Positions 26,901-38,900 of a stretch of DNA of 64,000 nucleotides are shown piece by piece. The notes beneath the pieces were generated by a model. The model was not told the DNA's origin, did not search any database, and saw nothing but the letters and a program-made list of their open reading frames with translations. The stretch is from Bombyx mori (taxonomy: Eukaryota > Arthropoda > Insecta > Lepidoptera > Bombycidae). The number at the start of each line of letters is the position of its first letter. The stretch's first letter is position 1. Both the position numbers and the translations under genes were made by a program. The stretch is taken from NCBI RefSeq assembly GCF_030269925.1, contig NC_085131.1, positions 10,959,501 through 11,023,500 on the forward strand, written 5' to 3'.

Positions 26901-29900
26901 AGTGATTTAAGAAATTTCCAGACTCTAGCTGGATCACCATTTTCGATAGCACTATGGATATGCTGGCGTTGTGCATCCCTACACACTCTGTTGCAGCGAT
27001 TGCGGATTCGGTGATAATTTGTACTATTGTCAGAGGTTGGTTTTTTTTTATATTTTAATTTAGCAGCTGCCTTCCTGGTCAATAGACTTTTAATTTCATC
27101 AGTAAGCCACGGCGCTGGCATATGTTTAATTCTTACTGGTCGGAAGGGTGCGTACTTGTCATATAGATCAGTTAGCTTGGCATTGAACTGATCAACTTTC
27201 TCATTGATTGAGGTAGAGCACGTCAAAGCAGTCCAGTCAATGCTGCCAGCATCTTCTCGAAGACTTTCAAGATCCATACCATTAAAACTGCGCAGCAGAA
27301 GAGTTTTTGATTTTGCTTTGGGAGGTCGTACTTTATATGAAACGAAGATAAGATCATGGTATGAGAAAGCGTCAGCTGAACACTGTCCATGGTCAGCCAC
27401 GTGGTCACGAGAAGAAACGAAAATAAGATCAAGAAGTGAAGGAGCACAGTTTGGAAAATGATGAGTCGAGTTCAACGGTAGAACAGTTAAGTTTACTGAT
27501 TCGATCATCGAGCGAAATAAAGTGGTTCGAGAATTGTTTTTAAGTAGGCATGTGTTAAAGTCACCCATGATAATGGTATGAGTATATGAAGGCATTGTAT
27601 TTTCTAGCAGAGTTTCAAAAGAAGTAAAGAAATCTATACTTGACGAAGGACAATAATAAACACCAAGTAACATCTTCGTGTGTTGAAGTTCTATTTCAAG
27701 AAATAAGTGCTCGCCCGCATATGGCGGCGTAGGCTGTGCCGATACATTAACAACTGCACAATTAAAATACGAACGGATATAAATGGCAACGCCACCACCA
27801 CCGCCATTAATACGATCGTTCCTAAAAAGTTGAAAACCAGGAATGGTATAAGATGTAGAAGGAAGACATGGCTTAAGCCAAGACTCTGAAACAAGTATAG
27901 CATGGATATTCTTAGAATTAAAACTTGCAAGCATGTCAGGGAAATGAGCCGCAATACTCTGGGCATTGATATGAACGACATTAAAATTCCTAGGAACACC
28001 AGAGAACCGTGAAGACAATGTTTCTGCTAAAGAAGGCACACTAATATCGCTATCGTCGCTGTTAGCTGAATAAAAAGTTTTAGATTCACTTGTATCTGTT
28101 GAATTGAACATATAAGCAAATATATATATACAATTAAAAAAGAAATAAAAAAAAAAAAAAAAAAAAAAATGTATAAATATGATTATAAATAAATACACTA
28201 ATTAATAATACTAATAACTCCCACCAACTGGGAAAGTGTCTATGAAATATTAATTTAAATAAAACAGAGACAAAACAAGCCAAAAGATAAAAAAATACGT
28301 GAAAATTGAAATACAAAACAGAATATTTAAATCAAACGTAATAATTAATGCAATCAAATTAATAAAAAGATATCAGGCAAAAACGAAGATAAAAATAAAA
28401 AAAATTAAAATTAAGTAAAAAAATTGAAATTAAAAAAAAAAAAAACATTAAAAAGTATATACTAAAGAAAAAAAAAAAAAAAAAAAAAAAGAAGACAGTA
28501 TTAAGAAAGAAATGAAACATTAAAATTAAAGAAATACAAACCAAAAGCATGGGTAACAGTGAAAAGATAATATTATAATGAAATTCCTCAGATAATTCTT
28601 TTGTTCAGTAAGTGTGACTTTAGAATTTTATTACGTGAATCTATTCTGTATGGGTGATGATCCTTTTGCCTTTTTACAGTTGACAGTTAGTAAAGCAACG
28701 GTCAATAATTCAATATCGTTCACTGTCACTCAGCCAAATTTAAAATTAAAATTATTTAAAATTAATGTACCGACAAATATTTAAACTATTTGTAAGATAA
28801 AAACAGGTAGTTTTCAGATTAATACTACAACAATTAAAACATAAAACAAAATAAATGAGAGAAATAAGGAGAACTAATTTCGTTTTGTCCCATGTTTTGC
28901 ACACGAATGAAGAGTACAGGAAACAAAATTATCACTGTTACTTTCTAGCAGCAGCGCGTTTAATCTTTACTACAGCCGGCTTTGTAACAGCGCGTTTAGG
29001 AGCAGCATCAACCTCTGGGATTGCTTCCGAAGTGTTCTTTTGCAGATCTATATCGTCTAATCGCTTTAGCTTTTATATAAAATAAAACGGTAGATGCACA
29101 ATCTTTGAGTTTTGATGAACATCATTTTAGTGAAGAGACAATTAAATATGAGATTTTTACCGGTGGTAGGACCTCTTGTGAGTCCGCACGGGTAGGTACC
29201 ACCACCCCGCCTATTTCTGCCGTGAAGCGGCAGTGCGTTTCGGTTTGAAGGGTGGGGTAGCCGTTGTAAATATACTGAGACCTTAAAACTCATATCTCAA
29301 GGTGGGTGGCGGCATTTACGTTGTAGATATCTATGGGTTCCCGTGACCACTTAACACCAGTTGGGCTGTGAGCTCGTCCATCCATCTAAGCAAAAAAAAA
29401 AGTCGCAACTAATATAATAAAAATTAGAAAACGCGAGATTGAACCTTAAAAGTTAATCAAATTACACTTTAACTCACCTCACGCTATTGTGTATACAAAC
29501 TACTTACTGTTTAATGAATGTGACTCAACAACCGGTAAAGTAAAGTAAACTTAATTTATTTCCTAATATGAAAATAAATGCGAAGTTTGTATAATAACAT
29601 ATCGGCATTCTTAAATAAGCCTTTTATTTCACGTTATTCGGCGTCATTCACGTTGAAGACCAAGGGCTTCGATAAACTTTTAACAGCAGATAGGCTTTGT
29701 GTTTGTCTGTTTAATGCAAAAAAGCACATGTGTCAAATAATTTAATTATAATTTGCGTAATTACTGGTAGCAGGACTCTAGGAGAGTCCGCGCGGGTAGG
29801 TACCACCGCCCTGCCTATTTCTACGGTGTCAACATCCGATAAGGCCATACTTAGTTTCCTGGTTTCGTCTATAGTAATAGCCTTACACCACTTTCCTACC

Positions 29901-32900
29901 TCACCTTACTGGTGGTAGGACCTCTAGTAAGTCCGCGCGGGTAGGTACCACCACCCTGCCTATTTCTGCCGTGAAGCAGTGATGCGTTTCGGTTTGAAGA
30001 TTGGGGCAGCCGTGTAACTATACCTGAGACCTTAGAACTTATATATCAAGGTGGGTGGCGCATTTACGTTGTAGATGTCTATGGGCTCCAGTAACCACTT
30101 AACACCAGGTGGGCCGTGAGTTCGTCCACACATCTAAGCAATAAAAAAAATTATATTAAAGAATTTATAGGCAAAGTTTTCAGTCTTATGTAATATATTA
30201 TTTATGGAACTATAGGGAAAACGTTCCTAGGTGACCAAATAAAAATCAAGTACATATTTAAGAAAGAATTTACTTTTCTCGGCAAAGATTATTCGAATCG
30301 GAATTATTCTCAATAATCTCGTCACTAGCCGCGTATTTAATTCACACAGATTTTTATTTCTAATTTCTCTAAAAATTTAAATTAATATCCTAACGTGATT
30401 GCCAGAGCTCAAACTCAACGTTTAAACATCAAGCGTAAGTCGTTGCTGAAACATTCTAACAAAAATCGGGTGCTGAAGTCATACAATAAGGTTGAGCACT
30501 TGAGAGCTAGAAGAAAGAAAGAATATTATATTCCCAAATTTAGTAAAAAGTGCAAACTGTTTTTTTTAAATAACATTTTCGTTTCGTAAATTTAACTATT
30601 CGAATTCGAATGCTTCCCTCTGACTTTTTTGAATGATAGATTTTTTTTTGATGGATTTCAAATTAACTTAAAATCTATACTAATATATAAATCTACAGTG
30701 GTTTTTACGGATGTTCCGTTATAACTATGGAACCATGCACCCGATTGACTTGAAACTTGGTATCCATGTAGAAAATACATGTACTTAATGGATAGGCTAA
30801 TATTTATATGAGTGTTGGACTCCCTACACCAGTTGCGGGGGCGTTAATGATGAGAATCTTTGTGGGGGTGAGAAATAGTAATGTTAATTTTAAATGTCCA
30901 GCGAAGCGGATGGGTACAGCTAGTAATTTCTAATCCAGTAAAAAAAACGGCTTTGATTTAGCAACAAACTTATATTTCTAAACATGATATTTTATAAAAG
31001 GACCTTTTTGAGAAAATGTGTGCAATGGAATTTCATTGTTTGTCCACGTGCACTATGATATGCTACAATCCTTTTCGTTCAGTATCTAAGGCATATTTGT
31101 GGAAATGAAGATACGGGTCCGCTGTAGCGCACTTTGTTCTAGTAGCTAAATATTACATTAGCCGAAAATATGAGCTATCTAATCTACTATTTGTTGACGG
31201 TGTCATGTCAAAAACGTCTCTTAAAGTATCAAGAATGAGAGCACCGCGTTTAAAACTCAATGAAAGTCGACCAAAAATATTTCTCTTACGAGTATTTTTG
31301 AACGGAGTATACGTAAACGGTGTAAGAGGTGCTCAGACTTTGAAATGGCTTGTTTGCTCATTCAATAGTGAAATCTCTCGGTTACTTAAAAAGGAGATTC
31401 GTGTGATGGCGGCACGAAACGATTCAAGTAAATTGGAGCACTTTACTTGAATCGGCTGTAAGTATTGAAGATAAGTGTTTGGGCGATTTGGAAGAGGTAT
31501 ACGACAAAGGGAAGATCTTCCACCGAGCGGATGATATTGCTCGGTAGACCGACGGTCCGAATGTTGTTGTTCGGAACATGTATATATGCGCTTTATCTTG
31601 AAAATGTCGTAAGCGAGATTCAGGCATCTGTCAATTATCTTGCGTTGTATGATGGCTACCCGCCACAGGTGAAAATAGTATATTTAAAAAAAACTAATAG
31701 CATCAAATGTCTTATGAAAAATGGGAAAGATATCGTATAAGTTTTTATAGAAAGAGTTCGAGATGACAAAAACGTGTTCTATTCTTTTGTTTTCAAGAGC
31801 ACTTAACATAAAGCCGACTCAACCCTTTTTTCTGTCACTGGCTTTAATGGAAAATCACTTCAAGGTTCAATTTTTTTTGAAACATTTTAAATATTCGGTA
31901 GGTACAAATTTAATAAGACGAAAATACGAAAATATTCTTGTCCGTGTCTTACAATGTGAGGGAGCAACGGAACGACAGGTTTTTTTGTTGGAAAATATAC
32001 CGAGAAAAGTACACCAGTTTTAGAATATGGTGTATATAGTACACTAGTTATAGTAATTAGAAAATTGAATATTTTAGAATAAGAAATTCAAGTCAAGCAT
32101 ACTCGCAGCTTATGCAATACAGTTTAACGATCAATTATCGCGTTAATCGAGATTTTAATTAAAAAGAGTATTTAATTAAAAATCCATCATAGATCCTTTG
32201 GCACTGCGTAGGGATCTATCTTCCCTATGCATACTTTACAGAATTTACAATGGGCAGTGTTCCGAGGAGTTGTTCAATTTAATAGAAGCCGCTGATTTTC
32301 GCAACCGATCGTCTCGCCGGAACTATCATCCGCACCATCTGGATGGTTGGCGTTCCACTACAATGCGTTTTAAAAACAGCTTATCTGCCACGGACAGTAA
32401 ATCTCTGGAATTCGTTGCCATCAGCGGTCTTCCCCAACAACTGCCACATTGGGTTATTCAAGAAAGGAGCATATTCTTACCTGAGGGGTAGGCAGCGCAC
32501 TGGCGTCGCTGGTGACCGTGGGCGGCGATGAATCACTTACCATCAGGTGACCCGTCTTGCTCGTTTGCCTCTTAGCTGTTATAAAAAAAACAAAAAATAG
32601 TACTCAAGCAAGTCATTAACCAAGTTATGCATTTTATACGTACATTACTAAGTAAAGCACTACAACTGTGTTGTGTAAACATCCAGCCGGAATCTGGCGT
32701 TGATGTACCAGACGTTTCTTTCACGAAGAAAACATTTTATACATTCCACTTGAGTTCCTATTTTCGTTTAGCGAATATTTCCTTTGGTTCGCTCGAATCT
32801 TTTTTTATAATAGGCTTATTTTTACTGGTGGTAGGACATCTTGTGAATCCGCGCGGGTGGGTACCACCACCCTGCCTATTTCTGCCGTGAAGCAGTAGTG

Positions 32901-35900
32901 CGTTTCGGTTTGAAGGACGGGGCAGCCGTTGTAACTTACTTGAGACCTTAGAACTTATATCTCAAGGTGGATGGCACATTTACGTTGTGGATATCTATGG
33001 GCTCCAGTAACCACTTAACACCAGGTGGGCTGTGAGCTCGTCCACCCATCTAAGCTATAAAAAAAAAAAAAAATTGAAGGTTGATCGAAGTCTATTCTTT
33101 CATTCAGCTTGGTTAGATGTGTTGTTCGTCACGTTTTTTCTTTCCTTCTCTTTTGTTGTTTACCAATAATTGAAATATCACGTTTTCCGGAAAGCGTCTT
33201 TTCGATAAAGGCTAATGAAATTGTGTCCGCACGATTGGATATCGGTGCTTGAGCTTTTATTCTTCTAACTTGGTTTTTTTATTATTGATTACACGAATCG
33301 ATGAGCTTAAGGCCTAACCTAAGGTATTATTATTATTTGTTATTATGCATCAGGCCATAAATTAAATAGTTTAAGTTATTTTCAATGTTAAATGTTTGTG
33401 ATGTGGCAGTACTTTTTTTAATAAAATAAATAAATAAATAAGTGGTTATCAGAGCCCATAGACATCAACAATGTCAACGCTGGTACCCACTATGAGGAAA
33501 GAGTTCTAAGTCAGTTTTTATAGTACAAAGATTATGATGTTTCTTATCTGTGGCAAGATAATTTCATTGCCTTGGCAACCGGAGCCTATAGATATCGATG
33601 TAAGGGGCTTCGCCCACCCTAAGATCTAAGAAGTCTAAGTATCAATTACATTGTACGTCAACATCCTATTTTGGGCTTGTTCTCTTATTTACCCTTAACA
33701 ATGGTGCTATTGTTACGTACAACGTTACTCGGAAAGGTCGGATTTCTCCTTTTTAATACGTGATTTATCCACGAACATGGTTCGGCGTTCTTCTTCCTAG
33801 CGTTTTACCGGTCTACTCCCAGGGTTCGCTTTTCTACTTAAACCTTGCCCGGTCTTCGGCATCCTTTTGGGTGAGGTTATTCTCCTCCATATCCTCTTTT
33901 ACCACATTAAACCAGCGTTTATTTGGCCTAACGCGGGATCTTGGACCTAGAACGAAGAGGTTGAGATATCTGTTTCCGACGTCGTCTGGGGGCCTGTGGC
34001 TTATGCGGCCGGACCGTCGGAGATGACTTTCCTGCAGCTTATCTGCTACGTCATGAACTCAAACGCTCCCGAGGATGTATTATGCATCCTATATAGTCGC
34101 GTAGCGCCACACATCCAACGCAGGTTGAAGATGCTTAAAGACGGTGGGATGATCTTTCACCGAGCGTGTGATATTGCTCGTAGACCGACGGTCCGAATGT
34201 TGTTATTCGGAACTTGTATATGATTATATATATATGAATTAAACGGATATTAAAGGAATAAAGAATACGCAATTCACACAGAGAAGTGATGAAGCGTCTA
34301 GTAAGTGCACGCACATGTACCGGAATAGCGGCGTAGAGCTATGGAAATAGCGTAATGCCCTTTGTTGGCACGGCACACAGGTCAAGAAGTCCCTGCCAAG
34401 GCGCGCCAAAAATGCTTGACATCAAAAGCGTTCATTTCAATTTAGATATATACCGTAGGCACGTGACTCATATATTACATATTATTATTGTAGAGAGAAT
34501 ATTTTAAGCACTAGCTTATAAAACCAGTCGTCCAATAAACGCAGTATCGATAGCGCGTCTCTTCATTGATCTGTTCCTTCTTACTAACAATAAGATTACG
34601 AGTTGCCAGACTTGGTATCATAACATTGCCACGTCTGACATAAATATTTTTCAGTAAATCGGACATAAGATATCAGTAAATAAATAAACGGCTGTTGACT
34701 TAACCCAGCTATGTGTTTTCTGATCGGCAGCTACTTAGCATCGGCTATTACTCTATCGCTCCTAAAGCCAGTCATCACTAAGCGAGCCTCATTTCCGACC
34801 CGTAGTTCGTACGCCATTTCCTTTCAATGCTTAAAAGCTACACAAGTACCAAACGGAAAAGTTAATGAGGCTTTAAGCTTGTTGATCATCTGACTTATGT
34901 CGAGATTATGAGCTTACAAAAGGTCAAGAATAAGCAGATCCGTCATTAAAAAGTTTTGTTTGTCTGTATGATATTGCAGATAATAAGTAAATTAAGAGAA
35001 GAATTTTATTAAACTAATATTTTATTTTCTCATGTTTAGTGCAGTTTATTGATTTTATGGTTTCTGAAATGGCTAGGTTTAGTTATGCATCATGAAAATA
35101 TAAACAAAGCTATCGAATATGTTTTATAGTTTAAAATAATTAAATAATTAAATGGCATTTAAGTTTACATAATAATTTACAGGGAAGGATAGGGTTTTGT
35201 TTGCTGAGGGGTTAGTCCGAAATAAATATAACAAGGAAAAACGACATGAAAACCCGATATCTTTTTGCATTGATTAAAGACACACCAATCGCCTAGGATA
35301 TTAAAACTTTTTTCTATTGATTCAGGTTGTCGTCAATTTTTAGAGAATATTTATAATAAATTATAAAATACCGTTTATTTTTTCTCATTAATATTTCAGA
35401 AATTCACCAGCATTACTAACTTTATTTGCATTTATTCACATTTTATTTCATTTGTTTTATTATTTCATACTGACTCTTTATTTTTCACTTTAGTCACTAC
35501 TTAATATAAACACACAAAAAATAATACCAAAGGGAGCTCCGTTCTAACCAGATGAGACACTAGTTTTTTTTTCTTCTAAAAGTTTCAAAAGAAAATAATA
35601 ACATTTAATAATTTTCGATTTTTACGAATTTTGTTCCAGGGTCGTAATGGCCTCGGTAATATCTACGTATGGGCGAGTGGTGATGGGGGCGAGGACGACG
35701 ATTGCAATTGTGATGGCTACGCTGCGTCTATGTGGACTATTTCAATTAATAGGTGGGTAGTTTAACTTCGAAAAACGTTCGGATTTCTAATGACGTGATC
35801 TGTACCTGTTAAGAATGCATGGGGTTTTGCAATTACCGGTCACTAAGACTAGAGGTGACTTTTTTTTATTGCTTTGATGGGTGGACGAGCTCACAGTCCA

Positions 35901-38900
35901 CCTGGTGTTAAGTGGTTACTGGAGTCCATAGACATCACGACATAAATGCACCACTCACCTTGAGATATAAGTTCTAAAATCTCAAGTATAGTTACAACGG
36001 CTGCCCCACCCTTCAAGCCGAAACGCATTACTGCTTCACGTCAGAAATAGGCAGGGTGATGGTACCTACCCGCGCGGACTCACTAGAGGTCCTACCACCA
36101 GTAAGGTGAGGTAGGAAAGTGGTGTAAGGGCTATTACTATAGACGAAACCAGGAAACTAAGTATGGACTTATCGGATGTTGACACCGTATATATGTACGT
36201 TCGCGATCCATTAACCCTTAAGCGAGATCCTCTATCCACAAATATTGGTTACTATTGACCTATCCAGTTGTCAGTAAAAATATATTTTTTTTCTGGTGGT
36301 AAGACACTCTTGTGAGTACACGGGTAGGTACCAGCACCTCGTCCATTTCTGCCGTAAAGCAGTAATGCGTTTCGGTTTTGAAGGGTGGGGCAGCCGTTGT
36401 AACTATACTTAGACCTTAGAACTTATATCTCAGGGTGGGTGGCGCATTTATGTCGTAGATGTCTATGGGCTCCAGTAACCACCAGGTGGGCTGTGAGCTC
36501 GTCCACCCATCTAAGCAATAAAAAAAAAAAAAAACGTCTTTATTCTTTTTACAGTGCAATAAATGACGGTCAAAACGCGCATTACGACGAATCATGTTCG
36601 TCTACGCTCGCGAGCACATTCAGCAATGGTGCTCGCGATCCTAGTACTGGAGTGGCGACCACTGATTTGTACGGAAAATGTACTGCGACCCACTCGGGGA
36701 CATCAGCTGCGGCGCCAGAAGCTGCTGGGGTATTCGCTCTGGCTTTACATGCCAAGTGAGTCAGCATTTCACGACATCATATTATTATATCGTCTTTTCG
36801 CATTAAAAGTGTACAATTTCCAAAAATATTCGAAATTGAGTTAATATGCGGAATCATTTGGAATCATCAGTATTTTTCTCATAAATACTGCCAAAAGAGC
36901 GTAGTTTAGGTTTAGTTTTTTGTTTCTTAGTTTACCTATGTTTTGACTACTATTAACAAAATTAATATATAATTTTATCTTAATTTAAAAGACAGATAAT
37001 GTAACAGGTAAAAAATAAAAATGAAAATTGCAAGGTAATTAATATTAAAAATACCACATGTTAATAGCACCTTTAAAACACTCTCCTGTAAAATTAGTAA
37101 GTTTTGAGATTATACAGTTTTAATGCGAGAAGACGATATAACTTTCGATTTCAGTACAGTTTTTCGATTAATCATAAAAGATTTGTTCTTGTCTATCTAA
37201 TTTGCACAATATTAAATGGTCGACGAACAACAATTTAGTCTTCGGTGACCACGAAAACTCTGTTCGAAACTTCGGAAATAGTATTATATAATGAGAATCA
37301 TAAATGCAAGATTGAATCGTAAAAGTAGTCGTTACAAGTAGTAAGTACAAATACAAAAAAAAAAACACGTGTGGAGTGCCGAGTGCGGGGACTGCCGCGG
37401 TAAAACATTAACTGTCCCCTTCACACTCATAAGGTAGAACGCGCCAGAGAGAGATGGGCAGGCTTTTCATGATGCGCATGCAGTGCGACGTCACGCCACT
37501 CGCTTATTCACAAACACTACACAAGCGCAACGTGTTGTGAATGTGTTGAATGAGAGCTACATGCTAGGCGAAGTAGGGGGTGTTAGGTTTCATTTTCGTT
37601 ACGGAATTTCTTGATTCGGTCGCCGCGGTCAAAGCCTGCGGTAAAAGCTATGCAATAGCTTAAAACATTTGCTTACTTAGCTTACTTATTATTTAAAATA
37701 TCGGCGAAGATTTACAAAAAAATCTACTTTCAGCAAAAAATTAAAAAAAAGGACACAAAATCTATGTTTACTGTTGGTTTTTTATCATCAAAAATCACTT
37801 CATATTAAACTGTTTTCAGTCCGAATCTGACGTGGCGCGACATCCAGCATCTAACAGTATTGACTTCGAAAAGAAATTCGCTGTACGATGCAAAGGTACT
37901 ATTAACTTTTGTACTTATATTTTAAGTGGCTTCCTAAAAAGGAAAGGAACAAGAAACAGTTCTAAATAGAATGTTCACCATTGATAATCCTTCCTTCTGT
38001 TCCTTAGGGACGTTTTCACTGGACTATGAATGGAGTGGGCTTAGAATTCAATCACTTGTTCGGTTTTGGGGTACTGGACGCCGGTGCGATGACCGCTCTG
38101 GCTGCTAATTGGCGCTCCGTGCCTCCGAGATATCATTGTGAAGCAGGATCTGTTAATACTCACACGTAAGGCATTATTTGTTATCAATTTTCTTCAATCA
38201 ATCAAGCAGATGAAAAGATTATAGAACCTGACGAAATGTGCCAAATTATTATCACTGAACAATAACACTAATGAATAGAACGCTTGATAAAGTAGAAAAG
38301 GGTTCGCTCCGGTGACTAGTGGTGACTAGCGATATGATCTCATTGACAAGAGCATTATATTTTTAAGTCTTTTTTCGAATTTGTTTTATTTTTTATTGCG
38401 TAGATGGGTGAACGAGCTTACAGCCCGCCTGGTGTTAAGTGGTTACGCTCATAAACATCTACAACGTAAATGCGCCACTCACCTTGAGATATAAGTACTA
38501 AGGTCTATAAGTACTAAGTATAGTTACAACGGCTGCCTAACCCTTCAAACCGAAACGAATTACTGCTTCACGATGCGATGTTTAGAATAAATGTAGTTAT
38601 AATATACTCGTACATAACAATGAGAGCATTGAAAGTGGATTAAATTTATATTGGTCAGACGTGGATATACTGAAAATTTCTCATACAATAGAAAGCAGTG
38701 TTTTTGCGGGGGTAAGTATTTGAAGTTTTTCTAGTATTTTCATCTGATCCTGGTAGTAATGTAATAACATCCATGAGCGACGGTAACCACTCACCATTTG
38801 GTGGGCCGTGTGCTCGTCTGACTACAAGGTCAAAAAGGCCATAGGCATCACAACGTACATTCCGTAATCCATCTTAAGACACGCGGTCTTGTAAATGTAA

